A DNA stretch of 64,000 nucleotides from Streptacidiphilus melanogenes (GTDB lineage Bacteria; Actinomycetota; Actinomycetes; Streptomycetales; Streptomycetaceae), in assembly GCF_000787835.1 (NCBI RefSeq), contig NZ_BBPP01000019.1, positions 12,804 to 76,803 on the forward strand, given 5' to 3'. This document shows positions 40,551-50,073 of the stretch, piece by piece (positions within the stretch are counted from its first letter, which is position 1; each line of letters starts with the position of its first letter). The notes under the pieces are model-generated. The model worked only from the letters and a program-made list of their open reading frames with translations, was not told where the DNA came from and did no database searches. The translations under genes were made by a program, and so were the position numbers.

Positions 40551-40588
40551 CGCCGGTGCCCGGCCGCCGAAGCGGCCGGGCACCGGCG
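40551..40588. terminator. Bidirectional terminator between CAP and chitinase genes
   Basis: CGCCGGTGCCCGGCCGC (40551-40567) and its exact complement (40572-40588) form a 17-bp stem around a CGAA loop. It lies in the 61-bp gap between two convergent genes and can serve both. Confidence 0.85.
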
Positions 40589-40603
40589 TGACCCTGCAGC
40601 CCG

Positions 40604-42319
40604 CTAGCCGACCGAGAAGTCGTCCGCGTACACGTTGCCCTGGCCGTACCAGCCGTGGACGTAGACGGTGACCGCGCCGCTGGAGCCGGTGGTGAAGGAG
40701 ACCGTCAGCTGGTTCCAACTACTCCTGTTGGACCAGGTACTGGCGCTCGCGCCACCGCTGACGCCGACGTAGGCGTACGGGCCCTGGACCCAACCGGTCA
40801 GCGTGTAGCTGTGGTTGGGCTGGAGGGTGACGCTCTGGTCGCACTCGCCGGTGGTGCTGGACGAGGGGGTGACCTGGAGCGCGTGGCTGCCCGAGTGGAC
40901 GGGGGAGGAGACCACGGCGCTGCCGGACTGGCAGGTCCACGGGCTGAGGCTGCCACTCTCGAAGCCGGTGTTGGTCAGCGAGCCGCCGCCACCACCGCCG
41001 CCACCACCGCCGGAGGAGGTGACGGTGAGCGAGTAGGTCGCGGTGTGGCTGCCCGAGGCGGCCGTGCCGGTCACGGTGATCGGGTAGGTGCCCGCGGCCA
41101 CCGAGGAGCCGACGGTGGCCGTCAAGGTGGAGCTGCCGCCGGAGGTGACGGAGCTCGGGCTGAACGAGACGCTGACGCCGGACGGCGCGCCGGAGGCGGC
41201 GAGGGCCACGCTCTCGGCGCTGCCCGCGGTCACGGCCGTGGCGACGGACGCGCTCGCGCTGCCACCCTGGGCGACGGACGCGGAGCCGGGCGAGAGGGAC
41301 AGCGAGAAGTCACTGCTGCTGCCGCCACCGCCGCCGCCCGAGCTGCCCTCGTACGGCACGAAGGCGTCGGTGAAGGCGAGGCTGCTCTGGCTGATCTCGC
41401 TGCAGGTGGACAGCGAGTTGGCACTGCCGCTGCACGCCTGGTCGCGGTCGACGGACCAGAAGGCCAGCCGGCCCACACCGTGCTGCGCGGCGAAGTTCTC
41501 CACCGTCTGCGCGTCGGCGAGGGTGAAGGTCGAGCCGTCGTCGTTCTTGCCGATCATCGGCGTGATGCCGAGGTTGGCGTAGGTGTAGCTCGGGTCCACG
41601 GACTGCATCTGCGCGAGCGTGGCCTGCGCGGCGGAGACCGCACCCTGGCCCATCTCGGTGCTGCTGCCCGCGTAGTAGTCCATGGTCATGATGTTGACCA
41701 CGTCGATCTTGATCCCGGCGTTCTTCGCCGCCTTGAGGATGTTGACGCCGTCGCCGGTCAGGCCGCTCGCCAGCACCGGCAGCGTCATGGAGAACTGAAG
41801 GCCCGGGTTGGACGCCTTGAGGTCCTTCATGGCCTGCATCTGGCGGGCCGCAGAGGCGGTGTCGGCGACGGCCGCGCCCTCGACGTCGAAGTCGAGCTGG
41901 TTGACGCCGTAGTCGTTGATGATGGCCTGGTAGCCGGCGTCGATGCTGCTCTGGGTGGTGCAGGTCCAGGCGAGCGGTTCGCCGCTGGCGCCGCCGGAGG
42001 AGATGATCACCGAGGCGCCCTCGGACTTCGCCTTGGCGATCTCCGGGTCGGTGTAGGAGTCGGCGCCGATGGGCAGGGTGTCGCCCCAGATCTGGTTGCA
42101 GCCCTCGCCGAGCACGAAGGCGGCGGTGTAGGCCTTGAGGTGGTGACCGGTGACCGCCGTGTCGAGCATGCCCTCCTGGCCGTTCGACATGTCGACGTAC
42201 GGTGCCACGGAGTAGACGCTCGTCGCGGCGGAGCTGCTGGTGGGGGCCAGCACGCCGACCGCTCCGGCGGTGGCGAGCGCGAGCGCGCACGCTGAGCCGG
42301 TGAGTCTCGCCAAGCGCAT
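40604..42319 (-). CDS. Secreted GH18 chitinase with Ig-like and carbohydrate-binding domains
   Basis: The 571-residue protein has a signal peptide (1-31), a GH18 barrel (about 35-310), an Ig-like domain (about 337-430) and a C-terminal carbohydrate-binding-type domain (about 442-571). The catalytic motif is QLDFDVEG with Asp143, Asp145 and the acid Glu147; the first aspartate of the usual DxxDxDxE motif is Asn140 here. Ser/Gly linkers with runs of six and ten glycines separate the domains. GH18 enzymes of this kind cut chitin outside the cell. The ATG at 42319 has GAAGGGATC upstream. A DasR-like site lies about 100 bases upstream. Confidence 0.88.
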   Translation of the reverse strand: MRLARLTGSACALALATAGAVGVLAPTSSSAATSVYSVAPYVDMSNGQEGMLDTAVTGHHLKAYTAAFVLGEGCNQIWGDTLPIGADSYTDPEIAKAKSEGASVIISSGGASGEPLAWTCTTQSSIDAGYQAIINDYGVNQLDFDVEGAAVADTASAARQMQAMKDLKASNPGLQFSMTLPVLASGLTGDGVNILKAAKNAGIKIDVVNIMTMDYYAGSSTEMGQGAVSAAQATLAQMQSVDPSYTYANLGITPMIGKNDDGSTFTLADAQTVENFAAQHGVGRLAFWSVDRDQACSGSANSLSTCSEISQSSLAFTDAFVPYEGSSGGGGGGSSSDFSLSLSPGSASVAQGGSASASVATAVTAGSAESVALAASGAPSGVSVSFSPSSVTSGGSSTLTATVGSSVAAGTYPITVTGTAASGSHTATYSLTVTSSGGGGGGGGGGSLTNTGFESGSLSPWTCQSGSAVVSSPVHSGSHALQVTPSSSTTGECDQSVTLQPNHSYTLTGWVQGPYAYVGVSGGASASTWSNRSSWNQLTVSFTTGSSGAVTVYVHGWYGQGNVYADDFSVG

Positions 42320-42417
42320 GACAGTGATCCCTTCGGGGATGCCCCAAGGGTGCGGGGGTGTGGGGGAGTCCGTGCGTCCAGGCCTGGCGGGTCTACGAAA
42401 CAGCGTTCATGAGTCCG

Positions 42418-42436
42418 CGTCAATAGGACTAGACCA
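42418..42436 (-). promoter_or_regulatory. DasR-like site and -35 of the chitinase gene
   Basis: GGACTAGACCA (42426-42436 on the plus strand) matches the core of the DasR-responsive element (GGTCTAGACCA) at 10 of 11 bases; over the full 16-base element 11 match. On the minus strand a -35-like TTGACG (42423-42418) directly follows. DasR represses chitin and GlcNAc genes in streptomycetes. Confidence 0.45.
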
Positions 42437-42448
42437 ACTCTCCCTCGC

Positions 42449-43006
42449 TCAGTGCCGGAGCGGCGCTGTCAGCTTCCGTGAACCTTGGTAACTTCCGCCG
42501 GAAAGCGCGCAGGTGACGGTGTGTCGCCCACCCTTGTACTCGGCCAGGCTCGGATAGAGCTGGTAGTACTGGAGCTCCGTCACGCTCTGCTTCTTGAAGG
42601 CGGCGGCGTTCAGCGGCTCGCACAGCTCCAGCGACTTCTGCAGGATCGCCGGGTAGTCGGCCAGACCGTCCGGCAGCGTGGTGAGTTGGGTGACCTCCGC
42701 GTCGTGCGGGTCGGTGCAGGAGCGCTTGGCCAGCAGCTTGAGCTGCTTGGAGAACGCCGGCGAGTCGAAGCAGTCGCCCGGCTGCAGCGAGATGTAGGCG
42801 AAGGTGTTCGGCAGCGTCGGCGAGGGCGACGGCGAGGGGGCGGCCTTCGACGGGGACGGCGACGACTTCGCCTGCGGCGTCGGGGCCGGTTTCGAGCGCA
42901 GCGCGAAGACCAGGACCAGCGCCATCGCCGCGAGCACCGCCACCAGCGTCGCGGCCAGGCCGAAACGAGACCCGCGCAGCCTGCCCAACCCCCCAGAGAG
43001 CCCCAT
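42449..43006 (-). CDS. Septum-formation-family (Septum_form) membrane protein
   Basis: The 185-residue protein has a short N-terminal basic part, one membrane helix (about 17-37), a Pro/Ser/Lys linker, and an extracellular domain with four cysteines: [39 protein letters not shown] and [10 protein letters not shown]. This matches the actinobacterial Septum_form family, whose members are membrane or lipoprotein domains of unclear function. The ATG at 43006 gives [12 protein letters not shown]; no clear Shine-Dalgarno is present. It is divergent from hisI. Confidence 0.78.
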   Translation of the reverse strand: MGLSGGLGRLRGSRFGLAATLVAVLAAMALVLVFALRSKPAPTPQAKSSPSPSKAAPSPSPSPTLPNTFAYISLQPGDCFDSPAFSKQLKLLAKRSCTDPHDAEVTQLTTLPDGLADYPAILQKSLELCEPLNAAAFKKQSVTELQYYQLYPSLAEYKGGRHTVTCALSGGSYQGSRKLTAPLRH

Positions 43007-43071
43007 GAGGCCAGCATGCCGTCTGCAGACGTGTCCGCGACAGAGTGCGTCACTGTGGTTGCATTGGTCGT

Positions 43072-43449
43072 ATGTCCGCCACACCCGCCGCGCCGAACAC
43101 CACCGAGCTCGACCCGGCGATCGCCGCCCGCCTCAAGCGCGACGCCCACGGGCTGGTCCCCGCCGTCGCCCAGCAGTACGACACGGGCGAGGTGCTGATG
43201 ATGGGCTGGATGGACGACGAGGCGCTGCATCGCACCCTCACCACCGGACGCTGCACCTACTGGAGCCGCAGCCGCTCCGAGTACTGGGTCAAGGGCGACA
43301 CCTCCGGCCACGTCCAGCTGGTCAAGTCCGTGGCCCTGGACTGCGACGGGGACACGGTCCTGGTCAAGGTCGACCAGCTCGGCGCGGCCTGCCACACCGG
43401 CGACCGCACCTGCTTCGACGCCGGCACGCTCCCGGTCACCGGCGGCTGA
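43072..43449 (+). CDS. hisI: Phosphoribosyl-AMP cyclohydrolase
   Basis: HisI opens the purine ring of phosphoribosyl-AMP, the third step of histidine synthesis. The 125-residue form is the single-function enzyme without the HisE part. Zinc and active-site residues are seen in [20 protein letters not shown] and DRTCF, and [22 protein letters not shown] is the substrate-binding region (core [17 protein letters not shown]). The ATG at 43072 has no Shine-Dalgarno. It stands apart from the main his cluster, 44 bases before trpE. Confidence 0.95.
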   Translation: MSATPAAPNTTELDPAIAARLKRDAHGLVPAVAQQYDTGEVLMMGWMDDEALHRTLTTGRCTYWSRSRSEYWVKGDTSGHVQLVKSVALDCDGDTVLVKVDQLGAACHTGDRTCFDAGTLPVTGG

Positions 43450-43479
43450 GGCGTTCCGCCCGGGCCGATGCCCAGCCGC

Positions 43480-43485
43480 TAGGCT
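43480..43485 (+). promoter_or_regulatory. -10-like TAGGCT of trpE
   Basis: TAGGCT ends 8 bases before ATG 43494 and only 44 bases separate hisI from trpE. There is no room for a leader peptide or attenuator if transcription starts here. Confidence 0.5.
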
Positions 43486-43493
43486 TCCTGGGC

Positions 43494-45080
43494 ATGACCA
43501 GCGGCAGCGTCACCCCCGACCTCGACACCTTCCGCAAGCTCGCCGTGGACCGCCGGGTGATCCCGGTGACCCGGCGGCTGCTGGCCGACGGGGACACGCC
43601 CGTCGGCGTCTACCGCAAGCTCGCGGGGGAGCGGCCGAACACCTTCCTGCTGGAGAGCGCCGAGCAGGGCCGCCACTGGTCGCGCTACTCCTTCGTCGGT
43701 GTCCGCAGCAGCGCCCAGCTCACCGTCGACGCCGAGGGCGACGCCCGCTGGCTCGGCACCCCGCCCGTCGGCGTGCCCACCACGGGCGACCCGCTCCAGG
43801 TGCTGCGTGCCACCATCGAGGCCCTGCGCGGCCCGCGCGACCTGCACGCGGGCGGCGAGCTGCCGCCGTTCACCGGCGGCCTGGTCGGCTACCTCGGCTA
43901 CGACATCGTCCGGCGCCTGGAGCGGCTGCCCGAGATCGCCCCGGATGACCTGAGGCTGCCCGAGCTCACCATGCTCTTCGCCGACGACGTCGCCGTCCTC
44001 GACCACACCGACGGAACGGTGCTGCTGATCGCCAACGCGGTCAACCGCGACGACCAGCCCACCGGCGTCGACGCCGCCTGGGCCGACGCCGTGGCCCGGC
44101 TCGACCGGATGACCGACGACCTGGCCCGGCCGACCGAGGCCGGAGCCGCCGTGCTCACCCCCGTCGCCGCCGTGGACGCGGTCTCTCCGTTCGGCGGCGC
44201 GCCCTACCGGGCCGCCGTCGAGGCGGTGAAGGAGAAGATCCGGGCCGGCGAGGCCTTCCAGGTGGTCCCCTCGCAACGCTTCGAGGTCGACTGCCCGGCG
44301 AGCGCGCTGGACGTCTACCGGGTGCTGCGCACCACCAACCCCAGCCCCTACATGTACCTGTTCCGCTTCGGCGCCCCCGGCCCGGACGCGGAGCCGTTCG
44401 ACGTCGTCGGCTCCAGCCCCGAGGCGCTGGTCAAGGTCGAGGACGGCGAGGCGATGGTGCACCCCATCGCCGGCACCCGCCCGCGCGGCGCCACGCCCGA
44501 GCGCGACGCGGAGCTCGCCGCCGAGCTGCTCGCGGACCCGAAGGAGCGCGCCGAGCACCTGATGCTGGTCGACCTGGGCCGCAACGACCTCGGCCGGGTC
44601 TGCGCGCCGGGCAGCGTCGAGGTGGTCGACTTCATGACCGTCGAGCGCTACAGCCACGTCATGCACATCGTCTCCACCGTCACCGGCCGGGTCGCCCAGG
44701 GCCGCACCGCCTTCGACGTGCTGACCGCCTGCTTCCCCGCCGGAACGCTGTCCGGGGCGCCCAAGCCGCGTGCGATGCAGATCATCGAGGAGCTGGAGCC
44801 CACCCGCCGCGGCCTGTACGGCGGCTGCGTCGGCTACTTCGACTTCGCCGGCGACTCCGACACGGCCATCGCCATCCGCACCGCGCTGATCCGCGAAGGA
44901 AGGGCCTACGTCCAGGCGGGCGCGGGCGTCGTCGCCGACTCCGACCCCGAGAGCGAGGACACGGAGTGCCGCAACAAGGCAGCCGCCGTGCTCCGCGCCG
45001 TCGCCGCCGCGGCGACCCTGCGTCCGGCGGCGACCCTGCGTCCGGGCGACGCGGCGGCGCAGGGCACACTGGAGCGGTGA
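43494..45080 (+). CDS. trpE: Anthranilate synthase component I
   Basis: TrpE converts chorismate and ammonia to anthranilate, the first committed step to tryptophan. The 528-residue protein has the tryptophan feedback site [20 protein letters not shown] near residues 46-65, and the chorismate-binding core with [52 protein letters not shown] and YGGCVGYF. No TrpG is encoded in the window. The ATG at 43494 has no Shine-Dalgarno and a -10-like element 8 bases upstream. The Trp-associated membrane gene overlaps its stop by 4 bases. Confidence 0.96.
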   Translation: MTSGSVTPDLDTFRKLAVDRRVIPVTRRLLADGDTPVGVYRKLAGERPNTFLLESAEQGRHWSRYSFVGVRSSAQLTVDAEGDARWLGTPPVGVPTTGDPLQVLRATIEALRGPRDLHAGGELPPFTGGLVGYLGYDIVRRLERLPEIAPDDLRLPELTMLFADDVAVLDHTDGTVLLIANAVNRDDQPTGVDAAWADAVARLDRMTDDLARPTEAGAAVLTPVAAVDAVSPFGGAPYRAAVEAVKEKIRAGEAFQVVPSQRFEVDCPASALDVYRVLRTTNPSPYMYLFRFGAPGPDAEPFDVVGSSPEALVKVEDGEAMVHPIAGTRPRGATPERDAELAAELLADPKERAEHLMLVDLGRNDLGRVCAPGSVEVVDFMTVERYSHVMHIVSTVTGRVAQGRTAFDVLTACFPAGTLSGAPKPRAMQIIEELEPTRRGLYGGCVGYFDFAGDSDTAIAIRTALIREGRAYVQAGAGVVADSDPESEDTECRNKAAAVLRAVAAAATLRPAATLRPGDAAAQGTLER

Positions 45081-45799
45081 GCCCCGAGCAGACCGCAGCA
45101 GCGCAGACCGCAGCAGAGCAGACCGCCGACGAGCCCGCCGCCGACGGGCAGATCGCGGAGCAGCCGCCCGCGGCCGCCGCCGCGGGCACGTCGTGGCGTC
45201 GCACGCTCGCGGTGACGCTGCTGCTCTCGGTGGTGGGGGCGACGCTGCTGCTGGTCGCGGCCGGTCAGACCTGGGTCTCCGGCACCGTCCAGGCCCAGGG
45301 CGCGACCAGGGCCGTCACCGCCCACGGCAGCGAGGTCAGCGGCGTCCCGAGCGCGATGGCGCTGGTCGCCCTCGCCTCGGTGGTCGCCGTGTTCGCGGTG
45401 CGCGGCAAGGCGCGCCGGGTGCTGGGCGGCCTGGTGGCGCTGGCCGGCGCGGGCGCGGTCTTCGCCGCGACGTCCGCGCTCGGCTCGGAGACCGGTGCCC
45501 TGGACGACAAGGCGGCCCGCTCGGTCGGCCTCACCGAGGTCGCGGTCGGCTCCGTGACGCACTCGGCCTGGCCGTGGTTCGCCGCGCTCGGCGGCGTGCT
45601 CGTCGTGGCGGCGGGGGCGCTCACCGTGCTGTGCGGCGGCGCCTGGCCGGGCATGTCGGCCCGCTACGACGCCCCGGCCGGCAAGCGGTCCGCCGCCGGG
45701 CCGCGCCGTGGTGCGCCGACGTCGGCGCCCGCCTCGCAGGCGACCCCGGCCGACCTGTGGAAGGCCCTGGACCGGGGCGAGGACCCCACTGCGAGCTGA
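45077..45799 (+). CDS. Trp biosynthesis-associated membrane protein (TIGR02234 family)
   Basis: The 240-residue protein has an Ala/Glu-rich N-terminus (about 1-37), four membrane helices (about 42-185) and a polar tail. WVSG near residue 68 and [14 protein letters not shown] are typical of the TIGR02234 family, found beside tryptophan genes in actinobacteria. The function is unknown. GTG 45077 overlaps the trpE stop (GTGA) and has GGAG upstream, so it is cotranslated with trpE. Confidence 0.85.
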   Translation: MSPEQTAAAQTAAEQTADEPAADGQIAEQPPAAAAAGTSWRRTLAVTLLLSVVGATLLLVAAGQTWVSGTVQAQGATRAVTAHGSEVSGVPSAMALVALASVVAVFAVRGKARRVLGGLVALAGAGAVFAATSALGSETGALDDKAARSVGLTEVAVGSVTHSAWPWFAALGGVLVVAAGALTVLCGGAWPGMSARYDAPAGKRSAAGPRRGAPTSAPASQATPADLWKALDRGEDPTAS

Positions 45800-45871
45800 G
45801 CTCGCCGATACGGGACAATGGAGTGGAAGAACTCTCCCCGGGCGGGAGAGTCCCAGATCTAGGAGCAGTTA

Positions 45872-46120
45872 ATGTCGGCAAACGCCCACGGACACACCGT
45901 CGCCGCCTGGACCGGTGTCACCGTCTCCTTCGTCGGTTTCATGCTGGCCGCCGTGGCGATGGTCTACTCGGTTCCGGTCCTCGTCATCATCGGCCTGGTC
46001 GTGGCCGCCGCCGGCGCCGTCGTCGGCAAGCTGATGTCGGCCGCCGGCTTCGGCAAGAAGCCGTCCGACCACGCGCTGCCGACCGCCAAGGACACGGTCT
46101 CCACCAGCGTCTCGGCCTGA
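45872..46120 (+). CDS. HGxxPAAW-family small membrane protein
   Basis: The 82-residue protein has two membrane helices (about 17-33 and 36-57) and starts with SANAHGHTVAAWTGV, a variant of the HGxxPAAW motif that names the family. The proline of the motif is replaced by valine here. It is always found near trp genes in streptomycetes, and its role is unknown. The ATG at 45872 has TAGGAG 6-11 bases upstream. Confidence 0.8.
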   Translation: MSANAHGHTVAAWTGVTVSFVGFMLAAVAMVYSVPVLVIIGLVVAAAGAVVGKLMSAAGFGKKPSDHALPTAKDTVSTSVSA

Positions 46121-46226
46121 TCCCGGCGCTCCTTCTCGCGGCTGCTCGCGGCTCTGCGGCCATGCGCTCGCGGAGAGTTCTTCCGACACGGCGGCGCGCC
46201 CTTCCGGGACGCCGCCTGTTCGGTAC

Positions 46227-46232
46227 CAGAAT
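46227..46232 (+). promoter_or_regulatory. -10-like CAGAAT before the DUF2752 gene
   Basis: CAGAAT ends 6 bases before GTG 46239, consistent with a leaderless start. Confidence 0.4.
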
Positions 46233-46238
46233 CGGGTC

Positions 46239-46679
46239 GTGACAGCCGCCCCAGGCTCCCGCGACGCCGTCAGCGCCCCCGGTGCCACGGCGTCGGCCCG
46301 CGTCCCGCTCGGACTGCTCGGCCTCGGCGCGGCGGCGACGGCCTATGTCGGCGCCGTGGACCCGAACCGGCCAGGCCACTACCTCACCTGCCCGTTCCTG
46401 GCGCTGACCGGCTGGTGGTGCCCCGGCTGCGGGGGACTGCGGGCCGTCCACGCCCTGACCCGCGGGGACCTCGGCGCCGCCCTGCACGACAACGTGCTCG
46501 TGGTCGCCCTGTGCGGTTTCACCGCCGGTTTCTGGGGCCTGTGGGCGCTCCGCGCCCTGCGCGGACGCCCGCGTCCGGCCCTGCGCCTGGGCCGTCCGTG
46601 GCTGCTGGCGGCGGCCGTCCTCGTCCTCGCGTTCACTCTTGTGCGCAACCTTCCCACCGGGGCTTTTCTGGCTCCGTAA
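46239..46679 (+). CDS. DUF2752-family membrane protein
   Basis: The 146-residue protein has three membrane helices and the DUF2752 motif [20 protein letters not shown] (residues about 50-69), followed by [15 protein letters not shown]. The function is unknown; the CPGCGG motif is the family mark. It stands between the HGxxPAAW gene and trpC, the usual position in streptomycetes. Confidence 0.85.
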   Translation: MTAAPGSRDAVSAPGATASARVPLGLLGLGAAATAYVGAVDPNRPGHYLTCPFLALTGWWCPGCGGLRAVHALTRGDLGAALHDNVLVVALCGFTAGFWGLWALRALRGRPRPALRLGRPWLLAAAVLVLAFTLVRNLPTGAFLAP

Positions 46680-46837
46680 GGCCCCTCGGGCTGTCCGGGG
46701 AGCGAGACCGGCGGCCTCTCGATTCAGGTTCCACGCGGCCGGACGGATACCATCGATCCAGGTCATCGACAGACAGGCTTCCGAGAGACGCCGGATTGTG
46801 CGAGACCACCAACCGACCCGACGAATGGGGGCCCCGA

Positions 46838-47644
46838 GTGACCGTGCTCGACGAGATCATCGCCGGAGTCCGTGAGGACCTCGCCGAGCGTCAGGCCCGG
46901 GTCTCGCTCGACGAGCTCAAAGAGCTCGCGGCCAAGGCCCCCGAGGCCAAGGACGGCGTGGCCGCGCTCGGCGGCGAGGGCGTCTCGGTCATCTGCGAGG
47001 TCAAGCGCTCCAGCCCGTCCAAGGGCGCGCTGGCGGCGATCGCCGACCCCGCTGCCCTGGCCCGCGACTACGCTGCCGGAGGCGCCGCCGCGATCTCCGT
47101 CCTGACCGAGCAGCGCCGTTTCGGCGGCTCGCTGGCCGACCTCAAGGCGGTCCGTGCGGCGGTCGACACCCCGCTGCTGCGCAAGGACTTCATCGTCACC
47201 TCGTACCAGCTCTGGGAGGCCCGCGCCTACGGCGCCGACCTGGCCCTGCTGATCGTCGCGGCGCTGGACCAGGAGGCCCTGGTCTCCCTGATCGAGCGGG
47301 CTGAGTCCATCGGCCTCACCCCGCTGGTCGAGGTCCACGACGAGGAGGAGATCGCCCGCGCGGTCGACGCCGGCGCGCGGATCATCGGCGTGAACGCCCG
47401 CAACCTGAAGACCCTCGAGGTCGACCGCAACACCTTCGCCAACGTGGCCCACGCGATCCCGTCGCACATCGTGAAGGTCGCCGAGTCGGGCGTGCGCGGC
47501 CCCCACGACCTGATCGCCTACGCCAACGACGGCGCGAACGCGGTCCTGGTCGGTGAGTCCCTGGTCACGGGCAAGGACCCGAAGGCCGCCGTCGCCGACC
47601 TCGTCGCCGCGGGCGCCCACCCGGCCCTGCGGCACGGCCGGTAG
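46838..47644 (+). CDS. trpC: Indole-3-glycerol phosphate synthase
   Basis: TrpC closes the indole ring, making indole-3-glycerol phosphate from CdRP. The 268-residue barrel protein has the catalytic [10 protein letters not shown], the lysine in [12 protein letters not shown] and [15 protein letters not shown] 46838 was chosen because it gives [14 protein letters not shown] at the usual N-terminus; a longer open frame upstream has no similarity. GGGG lies 7 bases upstream. A -10-like TACCAT near 46748 suggests an mRNA leader of roughly 80 bases without tryptophan codons. Confidence 0.96.
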   Translation: MTVLDEIIAGVREDLAERQARVSLDELKELAAKAPEAKDGVAALGGEGVSVICEVKRSSPSKGALAAIADPAALARDYAAGGAAAISVLTEQRRFGGSLADLKAVRAAVDTPLLRKDFIVTSYQLWEARAYGADLALLIVAALDQEALVSLIERAESIGLTPLVEVHDEEEIARAVDAGARIIGVNARNLKTLEVDRNTFANVAHAIPSHIVKVAESGVRGPHDLIAYANDGANAVLVGESLVTGKDPKAAVADLVAAGAHPALRHGR

Positions 47645-47671
47645 TCACACATCACGCCCCACGCGCCACGC

Positions 47672-47677
47672 TAGGAT
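47672..47677 (+). promoter_or_regulatory. -10-like TAGGAT before trpM
   Basis: TAGGAT ends 7 bases before GTG 47685 and no Shine-Dalgarno precedes that GTG. It suggests a separate, leaderless start of the trpM-B-A segment. Confidence 0.5.
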
Positions 47678-47684
47678 CGGACAC

Positions 47685-47867
47685 GTGACCTTCGACGCCC
47701 TCCACCAGCCCGGCTACGCCGGTCTGCAGCGCGGCTGCAAGCCGCGCGGGTGTCGCGCGCCCGCTCGACGGGTCCTCGGACGCCGCGTGCGGTACGTGAT
47801 CGGCTCCGAGCCGGGCCAGGTTCCCGGGCGGCGATGGCAGCGCACGCGCAGCGCCGCGCACCGCTGA
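47685..47867 (+). CDS. trpM: TrpM, small protein of the trp cluster
   Basis: The 60-residue basic protein begins MTFDALHQPGYAGLQRGCKP and has two cysteines in GCKPRGC. It occupies the position of the small trpX/trpM gene described between trpC and trpB in S. coelicolor, where the product affects tryptophan synthesis and differentiation. The start GTG 47685 has a perfect -10-like TAGGAT 7 bases upstream. It lies 40 bases after trpC and 91 bases before trpB. No domain is recognised, so the identification rests on position, size and general character. Confidence 0.75.
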   Translation: MTFDALHQPGYAGLQRGCKPRGCRAPARRVLGRRVRYVIGSEPGQVPGRRWQRTRSAAHR

Positions 47868-47958
47868 GACGATGGTCTGACCGGACGATCGCCTCGGTAC
47901 GGGTGCGCCGCTTCGCGTACGCCTGCCCACGTCCGTTCACATCCCTGAGGGAACACCC

Positions 47959-49209
47959 ATGTCCGACGTGACATCCGTCCCCGACGCGCGCGGCTACTTC
48001 GGCGCGTTCGGTGGTCGCTTCATCCCGGAGGCGCTCGTCGCCGCCGTCGAGCAGGTCGCCGACGAGTACGAGAAGGCCAAGGCCGACCCGGCGTTCGCGG
48101 CCGAGCTGAACACCCTGCTCAAGGACTACACGGGCCGCCCGAGCCCGCTCAGCGACGTCCGCCGCTTCTCCGCGGAGGCCGGCGGCGCCCGGATCCTGCT
48201 CAAGCGCGAGGACCTCAACCACACCGGCTCGCACAAGATCAACAACGTGCTGGGCCAGGCGCTGCTCACCCGGCGCATGGGCAAGACCCGCCTGATCGCC
48301 GAGACCGGCGCGGGCCAGCACGGTGTCGCGACCGCGACCGCCGCCGCGCTCTTCGGCATGGACTGCACCATCTACATGGGCGAGGTCGACACCCAGCGCC
48401 AGGCGCTGAACGTCGCCCGGATGCGCATGCTCGGCGCCGAGGTCGTGCCGGTGAAGTCCGGCAGCCGCACCCTGAAGGACGCCATCAACGAGGCGTTCCG
48501 CGACTGGGTGGCCAACGTCGACTCCACCCACTACCTCTTCGGCACCGTAGCCGGGCCGCACCCGTTCCCGATGATGGTCCGCGACTTCCACCGCGTCATC
48601 GGCCAGGAGGCCCGCGCGCAGGTGCTGGAGCGCACCGGCAAGCTGCCGGACGCCGTCGTCGCGTGCGTCGGCGGCGGGTCCAACGCGATGGGCGTGTTCT
48701 ACGACTTCATCCCGGACGCCGACGTGCGCCTGGTCGGCATCGAGGCGGCCGGCGAGGGCGTGGAGACGCCGAGGCACGCGGCCACGCTCACCAAGGGCGA
48801 CCCGGGCGTGCTGCACGGCTCGCGCACCTACGTGCTGCAGGACGAGGACGGGCAGACGATCGAGTCGCACTCGATCTCCGCCGGTCTGGACTATCCGGGC
48901 GTCGGCCCCGAGCACGCGTACCTGAAGGACTCCGGCCGCGCCGAGTACCGGCCGTGCACGGACGCGGACGCGATGAACGCGCTGCGGCTGCTCTCCCGCA
49001 CGGAGGGCATCATCCCGGCCATCGAGTCCTCGCACGCGCTGGCCGGCGCCCTGGAGCTGGGCCGTGAGCTCGGCCCGGACGCCGTCATCCTGGTGAACCT
49101 CTCCGGTCGCGGGGACAAGGACATGCACACCGCCGCCCAGTACTTCGGGCTGCTGGACGACGACGCGACCTCCGACGACCAGACCGACGCTGCTGGTGGT
49201 GCCAAGTGA
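47959..49209 (+). CDS. trpB: Tryptophan synthase beta chain
   Basis: TrpB condenses indole and serine to tryptophan using PLP. The 416-residue protein has the PLP lysine Lys93 in [35 protein letters not shown] and the C-terminal [16 protein letters not shown] lies upstream of ATG 47959. The trpA start overlaps the stop by 4 bases, as expected for a complex made in equal amounts. Confidence 0.97.
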   Translation: MSDVTSVPDARGYFGAFGGRFIPEALVAAVEQVADEYEKAKADPAFAAELNTLLKDYTGRPSPLSDVRRFSAEAGGARILLKREDLNHTGSHKINNVLGQALLTRRMGKTRLIAETGAGQHGVATATAAALFGMDCTIYMGEVDTQRQALNVARMRMLGAEVVPVKSGSRTLKDAINEAFRDWVANVDSTHYLFGTVAGPHPFPMMVRDFHRVIGQEARAQVLERTGKLPDAVVACVGGGSNAMGVFYDFIPDADVRLVGIEAAGEGVETPRHAATLTKGDPGVLHGSRTYVLQDEDGQTIESHSISAGLDYPGVGPEHAYLKDSGRAEYRPCTDADAMNALRLLSRTEGIIPAIESSHALAGALELGRELGPDAVILVNLSGRGDKDMHTAAQYFGLLDDDATSDDQTDAAGGAK

Positions 49210-50015
49210 CGAACGCCCTGCTGGACCAGACGCTCGCCGCCGCGAAGGCTGAGAACCGCGCGGCCCTGATCGGCTACCTGCCGGCCGGCTTCCCGACCAT
49301 CGCGGGCGCCGCACAGGCGGTGCAGGCGCTGATCGACGGTGGCGCGGACGTCGTCGAGATCGGCCTGCCGCACAGCGACCCGGTGCTGGACGGGGCGACC
49401 ATCCAGACCGCCGACGACATCGCGCTGCGGGGCGGCGTGCGGACCAAGGACGTGCTGGAGACCATCCGCACCGTCACCGCCGCCAACCCGACCGTCCCGG
49501 TGCTCTGCATGACGTACTGGAACCCGGTCGACCGGTACGGGCAGGCGCGCTTCGCCGCCGACCTGGCGGCGGCCGGCGGCGCGGGCTGCATTCTGCCGGA
49601 CCTGCCCGTCGAGGAGGCCGACGAGTGGCTCGCCGCGGCCGCCGAGCAGGGCCTGGCGACGGTCTTCGTCGTGGCGCCGTCCAGCCGTGACGAGCGGCTG
49701 GCGGTCATCACCGCCAAGGGCACCGGCTTCGTCTACGCGGCGGCCGTCATGGGCGTGACCGGCACCCGCACCCAGGTCGGCGAGCTGGCCGAGGACCTGG
49801 TCGCACGCACCCGGGCCACCACCGAGCTGCCCGTCTGCGTGGGCCTCGGCGTCTCCAACGCCGTGCAGGCGGCGGAGGTGGCCGCCTTCGCGGACGGCGT
49901 GATCGTCGGCTCGGCCTTCGTCCAGCGGATCCTCGACGCGGCCTCGCCGGAGGCGGGCTACGCGGCGGTCCGCGAGCTCACCGCAGAGCTCGCGCAGGGC
50001 GTGCGCAAGCGCTGA
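49206..50015 (+). CDS. trpA: Tryptophan synthase alpha chain
   Basis: TrpA cleaves indole-3-glycerol phosphate and passes indole to TrpB. The 269-residue barrel has catalytic Glu51 (GADVVEIG) and Asp58 ([10 protein letters not shown]), and [12 protein letters not shown] and [11 protein letters not shown] form the phosphate sites. The GTG 49206 start overlaps trpB by 4 bases. A strong UUCG-loop terminator lies at 50041-50073. Confidence 0.96.
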   Translation: MTNALLDQTLAAAKAENRAALIGYLPAGFPTIAGAAQAVQALIDGGADVVEIGLPHSDPVLDGATIQTADDIALRGGVRTKDVLETIRTVTAANPTVPVLCMTYWNPVDRYGQARFAADLAAAGGAGCILPDLPVEEADEWLAAAAEQGLATVFVVAPSSRDERLAVITAKGTGFVYAAAVMGVTGTRTQVGELAEDLVARTRATTELPVCVGLGVSNAVQAAEVAAFADGVIVGSAFVQRILDAASPEAGYAAVRELTAELAQGVRKR

Positions 50016-50040
50016 GGCGCACTCGGAAAGGCTTCTTGCG

Positions 50041-50073
50041 AGGGGGCGTGGACTTCGGTCCGCGCCCCCTTCG
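50041..50073 (+). terminator. Terminator after trpA
   Basis: AGGGGGCGTGGAC and GTCCGCGCCCCCT pair around a TTCG loop, with one T-G pair. It ends the trp transcript about 25 bases past the trpA stop. Confidence 0.85.

Noticed and set aside
46680-46837. Possible tryptophan leader peptide before trpC
   Set aside because: No short frame with a run of TGG codons and no terminator/antiterminator pair was found in the leader.
49371-49394. His in place of Tyr/Phe in the TrpA motif before SDP (PHSDP)
   Set aside because: The catalytic Glu51 and Asp58 are intact and the change is probably normal for this lineage, so it is not a sign of lost function.
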